Assembly: GCF_002080455.1 (NCBI RefSeq)
Contig: NZ_CP020555.1
Location: 6,686,501-6,750,500 of the forward strand
Reading direction: 5' to 3'
Origin: Streptomyces sp. Sge12
GTDB lineage: Bacteria; Actinomycetota; Actinomycetes; Streptomycetales; Streptomycetaceae
DNA: 64,000 bases
The translations under genes and the position numbers were made by a program. Shown here piece by piece: positions 27,917 through 35,483 of the stretch. The notes below the pieces were generated by a model, which searched no databases, was not told the origin of the DNA, and worked only from the letters and a program-made list of their open reading frames with translations. Numbering within the stretch: position 1 is the first letter of the stretch; each line of letters begins with the position of its first letter.

Positions 27917-29073
27917 ACCACCAGGGCCGTTCGCTTGCGGTGGATCTCCACGACCTGCGCCTCGGTGACGCTGGACTTCGACAGCACCGAGACCTCCTTG
28001 ACCTCGCGGAGCACCGCGCCGAGGACCTCGTCGTCGTACGCGAGCCCGTGGGCGTCCAGGACGTGGGCGATGATCCCCTTGCCGGAGTGCTTGCCCATGA
28101 CGATCCGCCGCGTGTGGCCCACCAGTTCGGGCCGCAGGGGCTCGTAGGCGGTGGAGTCCTTCATCACCGAGGACACGTGCAGCCCCGACTCGTGCGAGAA
28201 GGCGTTCCCGCCGACGATCGGCTTCATCGGGCTGACCTCGATGCCCGACAGGCCGGCGATCAGCTCCGACATGGGCCTCAGCCGCGACAGGTCGACATTG
28301 GTCTCGAACCCGTACAGCTGGGTGAGGGCCACCGTCACCTCCTCCAGGGAGGCATTGCCCGCCCGCTCGCCGAGCCCGTTGATGGTGCACTGCACCTCGT
28401 CCGCGCCGCCCAGGATGCCCGCGACCGTATTGGCCGTGGCCAGCCCGAAGTCGTTGTGGCAGTGCAGCGAGAGCGTCACGTGGATCTGCGAGCGCAGCCG
28501 CTGGATGAGCGCCCGGAACGCGTCGGGGGTCGTGGAGCCGACCGTGTCCGCCACGCCGACCAGGTCCGCCCCGCTCTCCTGGGCCAGTACGAGGACCTCC
28601 TCCAGGTAGTCGTACGAGGTCCGGGTGGCGTCCTCGGAGCCGCAGCCGACGTACATGCCGAGGCCCTTGGCGTAGGCGATGCCGTCGGCCATCTCCCGCT
28701 TCAGCCGGTCGCGCACCGCGCTGTCCGTACCGCCGAACTTCACCCGCATGTGCACGTCGGACGTCGGCACGAAGGTGTAGATGGAGTCGGCGCCGCACGC
28801 CCTGGCGAGATCGATCTCGGCGCGGTTCGGCCGGCAGAACGCCACCACACGGGCGTTCAGGCCCAGCTCGGCCATGCCGCGCACGGCGTCCTGGTCGGCC
28901 TGCGAGGAGGCCGGGAAGCCGGCGTCGATGACGTCGACGCCCATGTCGTCGAGGAGACGGGCGATCTTCACCTTCTCCTCGACCTGGAAGGCCACTCCGC
29001 AGGTCTGCTCACCGTCGCGGAGCGTGGTGTCACAGACGCGGATCTTCCGCGCCGGGGATTCGGTCCCGCTCAT
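27913..29073 (-). CDS. 2-Alkylmalate synthase (LeuA/homocitrate-synthase family)
   Basis: 386 residues, of the compact type without the C-terminal leucine-regulatory domain of true LeuA. It condenses acetyl-CoA with a 2-oxo acid. CDTTLRDGEQ, the metal-binding HCHNDFGLATAN, INGLGERAGN and MGKHSGKG are all present. Loss of the regulatory domain and length like NifV/homocitrate synthase fit a dedicated pathway enzyme. Proposed acceptor: 3-(4-aminocyclohexa-2,5-dienyl)pyruvate from the preceding gene. ATG at 29073 overlaps the preceding stop. HphA/HtyA-type enzymes in homophenylalanine and homotyrosine pathways are the precedent. Confidence 0.88.
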   Translation of the reverse strand: MSGTESPARKIRVCDTTLRDGEQTCGVAFQVEEKVKIARLLDDMGVDVIDAGFPASSQADQDAVRGMAELGLNARVVAFCRPNRAEIDLARACGADSIYTFVPTSDVHMRVKFGGTDSAVRDRLKREMADGIAYAKGLGMYVGCGSEDATRTSYDYLEEVLVLAQESGADLVGVADTVGSTTPDAFRALIQRLRSQIHVTLSLHCHNDFGLATANTVAGILGGADEVQCTINGLGERAGNASLEEVTVALTQLYGFETNVDLSRLRPMSELIAGLSGIEVSPMKPIVGGNAFSHESGLHVSSVMKDSTAYEPLRPELVGHTRRIVMGKHSGKGIIAHVLDAHGLAYDDEVLGAVLREVKEVSVLSKSSVTEAQVVEIHRKRTALVV

Positions 29074-29657
29074 GCGCCCTCTCCCAACAGGTACTCGCGG
29101 CACTTGGTGCCGATCACTTCGCCCGAGAACCTGGGACGGCGTCCGTAGACGACCCAGGTGGTGGTCACCGCGCCGATGTAGCGGTCGAGGCGCAGCGCGC
29201 CGTTCGACTTCTCCAGGTACTCCAGGTGCGTCAGGCCGGACTCGTAGACCCCGGCCAGCAGCTCGGCGCCCACGACGGGCTTGGACGCCACGGGGACGAC
29301 CTCCTCCCACTGCGACACGTCCACGTAGCCGGCGGTCGCCGGGACCAGGCCCAGCGACCTCGGCCGCTCCACGTCGGCGCGGCTGAGCAGCACCAGTTCC
29401 TTGGTGGGGTAGACGAAGGTGTCCACCACGTGGACCTCGCTGAAGTATCGCTCGGTGAGCAGGTGCACCTCGGGGTGCGCGCTGCACTGCACGAGGTAGT
29501 CGGACTCGCCGCGGCGCACCCGCTCGAGGCCCTCGTGCAGGTCGATGGTGAGGTCGATCTTCGCGTCGTTCTCGATGCCCTGGAACCCGAAGTAGTGCTG
29601 GAGGGCGTTCTCGTGGCAGCTTCCCTCGGGACCGAGGGTGGTGAAGGTCAGGGTCAT
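29070..29657 (-). CDS. Prephenate dehydratase-fold protein, likely BacA/SalX-like decarboxylase
   Basis: 195 residues, one domain and no ACT regulatory domain. TLGPEGSCHEN at the N terminus matches the prephenate dehydratase family, whose decarboxylase members (BacA of bacilysin, SalX of salinosporamide) are also short and carry TLGPEGTSSE. Decarboxylases remove CO2 from prephenate without losing the ring 4-substituent, leaving a dihydro-aromatic ring. Acting on 4-amino-4-deoxyprephenate this gives exactly the amino-cyclohexadienyl pyruvate needed for amiclenomycin; a dehydratase would aromatise the ring. ATG at 29657 overlaps the mutase stop. The decarboxylase call is inference from length, motif and context. 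Confidence 0.75.
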   Translation of the reverse strand: MTLTFTTLGPEGSCHENALQHYFGFQGIENDAKIDLTIDLHEGLERVRRGESDYLVQCSAHPEVHLLTERYFSEVHVVDTFVYPTKELVLLSRADVERPRSLGLVPATAGYVDVSQWEEVVPVASKPVVGAELLAGVYESGLTHLEYLEKSNGALRLDRYIGAVTTTWVVYGRRPRFSGEVIGTKCREYLLGEGA

Positions 29658-29977
29658 CGCAGTGCCTCCGCGCCGGCGGCCGCGGGAGCGTCGATGATCT
29701 CGTCCTCCAGGCGGCACGCCTCGTCGATGAGCAGGGTCGCCAGTGAGCGCATGAAATCGGGTGACAGGTCCAGCCGTTCGCCGCGGGCCGCGTACGCCTC
29801 GCGGACCGCGGCGACCCGGTTCGGCTGCATCATCGGAATGCCGTTGGCCCGCTTGACCTCGGCCACCTCGCAGCAGATCGCCAGGCGCGCCGCCACCAGT
29901 TCGGCCAGCTGCTGGTCCAGTGCCTCCAGCCGCTCCCGGAACGGCTGGAGCAGGCTTTCGGGAGTAGGGTTCGTCAC
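29654..29977 (-). CDS. AroQ-type chorismate mutase, probably 4-amino-4-deoxychorismate mutase
   Basis: 107 residues, all helical, AroQ fold. Conserved positions visible are RLEALDQQ, the Arg of VAARL, the Lys of EVKRANG and the Arg of QPNRVAAVRE. The position matching Gln88 of E. coli chorismate mutase appears to be acidic (LIDEACRLEDE), a change worth testing for the amino substrate. It would convert aminodeoxychorismate to 4-amino-4-deoxyprephenate, as PapB does in p-aminophenylalanine pathways. The GTG at 29977 overlaps the deacetylase stop (GTGA). Confidence 0.85.
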   Translation of the reverse strand: MTNPTPESLLQPFRERLEALDQQLAELVAARLAICCEVAEVKRANGIPMMQPNRVAAVREAYAARGERLDLSPDFMRSLATLLIDEACRLEDEIIDAPAAAGAEALR

Positions 29978-30909
29978 GAGGCCTCCAGGGCCAGGGCGCG
30001 CGCGGCGCCGCGCAGGGACGGGATTCCGTATCCGCCCTCCTGGACGAAGACGGTGGGCAGCCGCTGCTCGGCGATGAGCGCGGCGACGGGCCCGAACACC
30101 TCCGGTGCGAGGGTCCAGGAGCCGTGCGGGTCGCCCGCGAGCACGTCGTAGCCGACCGAGACCACCAGTGCCGCGGCCCCCTCACGGCGCAGGTGCGCCA
30201 GGGCGTCGGCGACGAGCGCCAGGAAGTCCTCCTGGGCCGGGTCGGACCGGATGCCGAAGAGACCCGGCCCCGGTTCGAAGGTGTACGGGAAGTCCTTCGG
30301 GTCGCTGGAGTGCACCGAGGCGAACGGCAGGGTGGGATCGCCCTGGACGAGGGCGAGGGTGCCGTTGCCCAGGTGGTAGTCGACGTCGAGGATGCCGACC
30401 CGGGCCACTCCCTCCTCCTGCAGGGTCCGGGCGGCGACGACGGCGTTGTTGACGAAGCAGTAGCCGCCGTACCAGCCGGGGCCCGCGTGGTGGCCCGGGG
30501 GCCGCACCAGGGCGTAGCTGTTCTCCCCGTCGCGGGCCGTCAGCTCGGCCGCCCGGACCGCCGCGGCCGCTGCCCCCAGCGCCGCCGGCCACACCCCGCG
30601 GGTGACCGGTGTCTCCTGCTCCAGGCCGGGGGCCGAGAACGCGCTGTCGAGCACCGACTCGGCGCCCTCGGGCACCCCGTGGCGCAGGTGGTCGAGCAGC
30701 TCCTTGTCGTGCACGGCGCCCACCAGCCGCTCGGCGCGGGCCAGGCTGTCCTCGCCGAGCGCGGCGGCGACCGCGCCCCCGTCGAGCAGACCGGCCAGGA
30801 TGTGGTGGATCCGCTCGGGGATCTCCTTGCTGGCCACCTGGGCACCGGACGGCTCGACCGTGAACGGCAGCGCCGCGGACTCCTCGGGTATCACCACATG
30901 CAGCGTCAT
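29974..30909 (-). CDS. HDAC/acetylpolyamine amidohydrolase-family deacetylase
   Basis: 311 residues. The zinc site is complete: RPPGHHAG, DVDYHLGNGT with Asp and His ligands, SVGYDVLAGDPHG with the second Asp, and QEGGYGI with the catalytic Tyr region. Bacterial members remove acetyl groups from polyamines and small molecules. Paired by a 4-bp overlap with a GNAT acetyltransferase gene, it probably deacetylates an N-acetyl intermediate of the pathway or the exported product. Its place in the operon is unusual for this family. ATG at 30909. Confidence 0.85.
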   Translation of the reverse strand: MTLHVVIPEESAALPFTVEPSGAQVASKEIPERIHHILAGLLDGGAVAAALGEDSLARAERLVGAVHDKELLDHLRHGVPEGAESVLDSAFSAPGLEQETPVTRGVWPAALGAAAAAVRAAELTARDGENSYALVRPPGHHAGPGWYGGYCFVNNAVVAARTLQEEGVARVGILDVDYHLGNGTLALVQGDPTLPFASVHSSDPKDFPYTFEPGPGLFGIRSDPAQEDFLALVADALAHLRREGAAALVVSVGYDVLAGDPHGSWTLAPEVFGPVAALIAEQRLPTVFVQEGGYGIPSLRGAARALALEAS

Positions 30910-31382
30910 GACAGATCCTTGATCACGCGCGGGCCGATGACGCGGAAACCGGAGCGCTCGTAGAACGCCCGGGTCCGCGGGAAGGAGGGGAACTGCTCGC
31001 CGGGCAGGCAGACTTCGACCCGCCGGACCCCGTCGGCGGCGCACAGCCCGTCGAGGGCCTCCAGCAGCAGGGCGGCGACGCCGCGGGAACGCAGCGCCGG
31101 CTCCACCCACAGCTCCTGGACGTGCCGGTACGGCGCGGCGAGCCGCAGGGCGGTCTGGGTCGTGTACCCCAGTACGCCGACCACGCGGCCCTGTCCGTCC
31201 CGTGCGACCAGCACCCCGGAGCCGTCCCGGCCGGCGATGGCCGCGTCCACGGCTCCGTCCAGCCCGGGGATCGTGTGGGTGTCGTCCTGGCGCAGCTCCC
31301 GCAGGAGGGTGGTGACCGCCTCGGCGACGGCCTGTGCCTCCTCCGGCTTCGCCGGACCGGTCTCGAATTCGAGCGTGCTCAT
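30906..31382 (-). CDS. GNAT N-acetyltransferase
   Basis: 158 residues, a single GNAT domain. Motif A, with the acetyl-CoA loop, is LWVEPALRSRGVAALLLEAL, followed by FYERSGFRVIG. It could acetylate the ring amine or the alpha-amine of an intermediate, either as a protecting group or as self-resistance in the manner of Pat or Bar. The HDAC-type gene directly downstream would reverse it. ATG at 31382 overlaps the PabAB stop (ATGA). Confidence 0.85.
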   Translation of the reverse strand: MSTLEFETGPAKPEEAQAVAEAVTTLLRELRQDDTHTIPGLDGAVDAAIAGRDGSGVLVARDGQGRVVGVLGYTTQTALRLAAPYRHVQELWVEPALRSRGVAALLLEALDGLCAADGVRRVEVCLPGEQFPSFPRTRAFYERSGFRVIGPRVIKDLS

Positions 31383-33388
31383 CCCTGGTACCTCGCAGCC
31401 GTTCCCGATGTGGCCTCGTGGAGCTCGTCGACGCCCAGGACCCGCAGCAGCGCGCGGGCCTTGAGCCGTGTCTCCTGGAACTCCTCCTCGCCGTCGGAGA
31501 GGACGATGAGCGCCCCGCCCACGCCGATGCGCACGCGGTTGCCCTCCCAGACGATGGTGCGGATGACGATGGACTGGTCCGCCGCCCCGTCGAAGCCGAA
31601 GAACCCGAGGCTGCCGGAGTACACCCCGCGCTCCTGCGGCTCCAGTTCGTCCAGCAGCTCCACCGTGCGCTTCTTCGGCGCGCCGGTCATCGAGCCGCCG
31701 GGGAAGAGCGCCTCCACGCAGTCGACCGCGCCGCGGTCGGCGCGCAGCCGCCCGCGCACCGTGGTGACGAGCTGGTGCACGGTGGCGTACGACTCGGCCG
31801 CCATCAGCTTGGGCACGTGCACCGTGCCCGTGTCGCAGACCTGGCCGAGGTCGTTGCGGAGCAGGTCCGCGATCATCAGGTTCTCGCTGCGGATCTTGCG
31901 GTCCGTCTCCAGGGCGGCGCGGGCGGCCTCGTCGGCCACCGGGTCGGCGTGCCGCGGAGCGGTGCCCTTGATCGGCTTGGCCTCGACCTCGCCGCTGCCC
32001 GCCACCGTGATGAAGCGCTCCGGCGAGGAGCTCAGCAGCGAGCGCTCGCCGAGGCGCACGTACGCGGCATAGGGCGCCGGATTGGTCGCCCGCAGCCGCA
32101 GGTAGGTCTCCAGCGGGTCGGCCTCGCTGGTACCGCTGATCTGGTACGTGTAGCAGGCCTCGTACGAGTCGCCGTCCCGCAGCCACTGCTGCACGGTGTC
32201 GAAGTGCTCGAGGTACGTCTCCCGGTCGACGCCGGGCTCCAGCACGGCCGGTGCGGTCTCCCGCCGGGGCCGCGGCACCAGGGGGCGCCGCGCGAGCGCG
32301 CGGACCTCCTCGCACCAGGCGTCGTGCTCCTCGGCGCAGAGCCCCACCGTGATCAGGTAGCGCCGGCCGGCCTCGTGGTCGTAGGCGACGAAGCGGTCGA
32401 CCCGCAGCAGCTCCGCGTCCGGCCGCTCACCGCTGCCGGGTCGGCCGATGCCGACGCTCCCCTTGATGCCGTAGCCGAGGTAGCCGAGGTAGCCGCCCGC
32501 GAACGGAACGGGCGAGGCGCCGGCCGCCACGGGGGTGGTCGCGAGCCCCGCCCGCAGGTGCTCGAAGACCGTGCCGGAGAGGCGTTCCATGGCCTCGTGG
32601 GTCTCGCGTTCGACGATGCCGGCGCCCGCGTAGGCGCGGAGCACCTCCAGGCCGTCCCCGGCGCAGGCGCCGAGGTAGCTGTAGCGGCCCATCCCGTACG
32701 CCGTGCGCGAGCTGTCGAGCCAGAAGCTGTACGGGCTCTCCGCGAAGGCGCGCAGGAACAGGCCCTCGGTGTCGAGTTCGACGTCGAGTTCGCTCCAGCG
32801 GAGCGTGGGCGTGACGCCGAGGAAATTGGCGATGATCTCCTCGCCGTACTCGCTGTCCACCGACTCGGGGTGGAACTGCACCCCGTACAGGGGCCGTTCG
32901 CGGTGCTGGAGGCCCATCAGCAGCCCGCCCTCGGACCAGGCCGTCGCGACGAGGTCCGCGGGCAGCGGCTCGGTGACGGTGAGGGAGTGGTAGCGCACGG
33001 CCCGGAAGCCCTGCGGTACACCGGCGAAGACACCGGTTCCGGTGTGGGTGATCGCACTGGTCTGCCCGTGGACGATCTCCGGCGCGTGCCGGACGTCGCC
33101 CCCGAAGGCCAGCGCCAGGCCCTGGTGTCCGAGACAGACGCCGAGGACGGGCACGGTCGCCTGTTCCAGGAGGTCCCGGCAGAGCCCGAAGTCCTCGTCC
33201 CTGGCCGCGGTGCCCGGGCCCGGGGAGATCACGACGTGGGTGAAGTCCTGTCCGAGCAGTTCGTCCGCCGTCGCCTCGTCGTTGCGAACGACGACGGGAG
33301 GCACGCCTGCCACCTTCCATATCAGCTGGAAGAGGTTCCACGTGTAGGAGTCATAGTTGTCTACGAGAAGGATCCGCAGGTCTATCAC
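31379..33388 (-). CDS. Fused 4-amino-4-deoxychorismate synthase (PabA-PabB)
   Basis: 669 residues. Residues 1 to about 190 form a glutaminase with Cys85 in GVCLGHQG and the FHPES His-Glu pair. About 200-655 is the chorismate-binding domain, containing PIKGT with Lys474. PabB-type enzymes carry that Lys; anthranilate synthase has PIAGT, so this is aminodeoxychorismate synthase rather than TrpE. The SENLMIADLLRNDL and GGSMTGAPK motifs complete the active site. It commits chorismate to the amino branch. GTG start at 33388, AAGGAG 12 nt upstream. First gene of the long minus-strand operon. Confidence 0.93.
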   Translation of the reverse strand: MIDLRILLVDNYDSYTWNLFQLIWKVAGVPPVVVRNDEATADELLGQDFTHVVISPGPGTAARDEDFGLCRDLLEQATVPVLGVCLGHQGLALAFGGDVRHAPEIVHGQTSAITHTGTGVFAGVPQGFRAVRYHSLTVTEPLPADLVATAWSEGGLLMGLQHRERPLYGVQFHPESVDSEYGEEIIANFLGVTPTLRWSELDVELDTEGLFLRAFAESPYSFWLDSSRTAYGMGRYSYLGACAGDGLEVLRAYAGAGIVERETHEAMERLSGTVFEHLRAGLATTPVAAGASPVPFAGGYLGYLGYGIKGSVGIGRPGSGERPDAELLRVDRFVAYDHEAGRRYLITVGLCAEEHDAWCEEVRALARRPLVPRPRRETAPAVLEPGVDRETYLEHFDTVQQWLRDGDSYEACYTYQISGTSEADPLETYLRLRATNPAPYAAYVRLGERSLLSSSPERFITVAGSGEVEAKPIKGTAPRHADPVADEAARAALETDRKIRSENLMIADLLRNDLGQVCDTGTVHVPKLMAAESYATVHQLVTTVRGRLRADRGAVDCVEALFPGGSMTGAPKKRTVELLDELEPQERGVYSGSLGFFGFDGAADQSIVIRTIVWEGNRVRIGVGGALIVLSDGEEEFQETRLKARALLRVLGVDELHEATSGTAARYQG

Positions 33389-33796
33389 GATGTGGTCGAG
33401 CTCCTTGATGGCCGGAACGGCCTTTTGGGCACAGTGATCCGGCTGACCGACTTTTCTATCGGTGGTGATTCATCGGTGATGTGAATCGATGGCGCTGAAT
33501 TGAGCGCACGTCGGCATGCCCGGGCGGATGCGCATGGCTATGCGGATGAAACTGACATTTTCTAGCCCCCGTAATGTCTGTCACAGCTCGGATCATTCAG
33601 GGCGCACGTTGTGCTCGTGTGGCCGGTGCGCCGGTCCGAGAAGGTCGTTCCAACGTTCGATGCTAGCCATGCCGGGCCGAATATGCATCCCCGTGTGACC
33701 CAACCCACTTGCCACCTGCGGGAACGCGGTGAGTTGTTACTCGAGTCAGTTGGCGGAGCATCAGAACGGAATGCTGCATTCAGTACTGAGGGCGCA
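33389..33796. promoter_or_regulatory. 408-bp leader region of the pabAB operon and 3' flank of bioA
   Basis: No gene seen. It holds an inverted repeat GATTCA-N9-TGAATC (33467-33487) about 80 nt upstream of the pabAB start, and a small GGCCG/CGGCC hairpin (33410-33422) just upstream of its ribosome site. The region is less GC-rich than the genes around it. I could not place a convincing -35/-10 pair or a terminator for bioA. Confidence 0.45.
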
Positions 33797-35113
33797 TCAG
33801 CCCGCCTCCACGGCTGCCAGGACACCCTCCGCGATCCGGGCCAGATCCTTGTCACCGGTGATGAACGGGGGCATGGTGTAGACCATGTCGCGGTAGGGGC
33901 GCAGCCACACTCCCGCGCGCATCGCGGCCCGGGAGGCCGCGGTCACGTCCACGTCGTGGTCGAGCTGGACCACGCCGATGGCGCCGAGCACCCGTACGTC
34001 GACCACGCCCGGCAGCGCCCGGGCCGGCTCCAGGTTCGTCCGCAGCTCCGCCTCGATCCGCTTGACCTGGGTGCGCCAGTCGTCCCGGATCAGCAGCTCG
34101 ATCGAGGCGACCGCCACCGCGGCGGCCAGCGGGTTGCCCATGAAGGTCGGTCCGTGCGCGAGGACGGGAAGCTCGCCGCGCGAGATGCCCTCGGCGATCC
34201 GCGGGGTGCAGAGCGTGGCGGCCATGGACAGGTATCCGCCGGTCAGGGACTTGCCCAGACACATCACGTCGGGGGTGACGCCGGCGTGGTCGGCGGCGAA
34301 CAGCTCACCGGTGCGGCCGAAACCGGTCGCCACCTCGTCGAAGATCAGCAGCACGTCGTGGGCGTCGGCGAGCTCGCGCAGCAGCCGCAGGTAGCCGGGG
34401 GAGTGGAAGCGCATTCCGCCCGTGCCCTGCACCACGGGCTCCACGATCACGGCGGCCAGCTCGTGCGCGTGCCGTTCGAAGAGTTCGGCCAGGTGGGCGG
34501 CGTACTCCTGGTCCACGCCGGCGTCGAAGCCGGCCGGCGGGCGGTCCGCGAACACCTGGTCCGGCAGCAGGCCCGCCCAGGCGCTGTGCATCCCGCCGTC
34601 CGGGTCGCACACGGCCATCGTCTGGAAGGTGTCGCCGTGGTAGCCGCCCCGCCAGGTCAGCAGCCGGCGCTTCGCGGGGCGGCCGAGGGAGCGCCAGTAC
34701 TGCAGGCACATCTTGACCGCGACCTCGACCGAGACCGATCCGGAGTCGGACAGGAAGACGTGCCGCAGCGGGTCGGGGGTGATCTCGACGAGCTTCGCGG
34801 CCAGCCGTACGGCGGGCTCGTGGGTGATGCCGCCGAACATCACGTGGCTCATCCTGCCGAGCTGGTCGCGCACGGCCTCGTCCAGGACCGGGTGTCCGTA
34901 GCCGTGGACGGCCGCCCACCACGAGGACATGCCGTCGATGAGTTCGTCGGAGCCCTCGGCGGGCCGCGCCAGCCGCAGCCGGACGCCCGAGGCGGACTCG
35001 ACGACCACCGGGTCGGTGCGCCCCGGCATGGGGGCGTAGGGGTGCCATACGTGGGCCCGGTCGAGGGCGACGAGTTGCTCGGGGTCCAGGGGCGGCGGCA
35101 TGGCTGAAGACAT
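33797..35113 (-). CDS. bioA: BioA: DAPA aminotransferase, candidate self-resistance copy
   Basis: 438 residues, PLP fold type I. It makes 7,8-diaminononanoate from KAPA with SAM as amino donor. WHPY (Tyr26), SSWW (Trp65-Trp66), FGRTGE, the PLP Lys288 in LGKSLTGG and LRPYRDMVYTMPP reproduce the substrate and cofactor contacts known for E. coli BioA, including the residues that hold amiclenomycin. Amiclenomycin is a mechanism-based BioA inhibitor, so a bioA between the amiclenomycin genes and streptavidin looks like a resistance gene. Any protective substitution must be subtle, because the core motifs are normal; extra dosage is the other possibility. ATG at 35113 with AGGAGG 11 nt upstream. 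No bioB or bioD nearby. Confidence 0.93.
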   Translation of the reverse strand: MSSAMPPPLDPEQLVALDRAHVWHPYAPMPGRTDPVVVESASGVRLRLARPAEGSDELIDGMSSWWAAVHGYGHPVLDEAVRDQLGRMSHVMFGGITHEPAVRLAAKLVEITPDPLRHVFLSDSGSVSVEVAVKMCLQYWRSLGRPAKRRLLTWRGGYHGDTFQTMAVCDPDGGMHSAWAGLLPDQVFADRPPAGFDAGVDQEYAAHLAELFERHAHELAAVIVEPVVQGTGGMRFHSPGYLRLLRELADAHDVLLIFDEVATGFGRTGELFAADHAGVTPDVMCLGKSLTGGYLSMAATLCTPRIAEGISRGELPVLAHGPTFMGNPLAAAVAVASIELLIRDDWRTQVKRIEAELRTNLEPARALPGVVDVRVLGAIGVVQLDHDVDVTAASRAAMRAGVWLRPYRDMVYTMPPFITGDKDLARIAEGVLAAVEAG

Positions 35114-35483
35114 GGGATCCGAATCCTCCTGACGGTTCGTCCTCTTGGCGGCGCTTCGCCGGAATCGGGCGCCGACAAGCGGTCCGAATATAACGACCGG
35201 CCCGATTCATTCAAGCCACATCTACTCTTGGGGAGTGGGGATTGACTTGAAATCGACTTCCCTTCCTGATCAAGTCGTCGGCAGAACAGCGCTTTTCGGC
35301 CACTGATCGGGGTGATCGCCCTCACGTTAATGCCGTTATTGTCGTGACTTGATTGCTGGTACGTTGATCCGAACAACCCCGTTCGTAAAGTCGGTTCACG
35401 AGACCGGCTCGACCTGAAAGGGGAGCTGGAAAAATTCACGATCCTGACATGCGTGATCCCGCGCAGGGTCCCCGGGAGGCGTC
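35114..35483. promoter_or_regulatory. 370-bp divergent regulatory region between bioA and the MFS operon
   Basis: No gene seen. It contains the inverted repeat CGAAC-N6-GTTCG (35370-35385), ACTTGA at 35245-35250 facing TCAAGT at 35270-35275, a further ACTTGA at 35347-35352, and one GATTCA half-site (about 35203) like the repeat upstream of pabAB. It is relatively AT-rich. It must drive both the resistance gene and the ACP-KS-BioF operon, so it is the most likely control point of the biotin-related genes. Confidence 0.5.

Noticed and set aside
21865..29073. Housekeeping leucine biosynthesis operon
   Set aside because: The LeuA-like enzyme lacks the regulatory domain, LeuC and LeuD are fused, and the genes are mixed with methyltransferase, ATP-grasp and chorismate genes.
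29974..30909. Acetoin utilisation protein or chromatin deacetylase role
   Set aside because: HDAC-fold motifs are present, but no acetoin genes are nearby and the overlap with a GNAT inside a biosynthetic operon favours a small-molecule substrate.
31379..33388. Anthranilate synthase (TrpE-TrpG or PhzE type)
   Set aside because: The PIKGT lysine motif marks aminodeoxychorismate synthase rather than anthranilate or ADIC synthases, which have PIAGT.
29070..33388. p-Aminophenylalanine pathway as in chloramphenicol
   Set aside because: A PapC-type dehydrogenase is missing, and chain-lengthening enzymes and a decarboxylase-like protein are present, which that pathway does not need.
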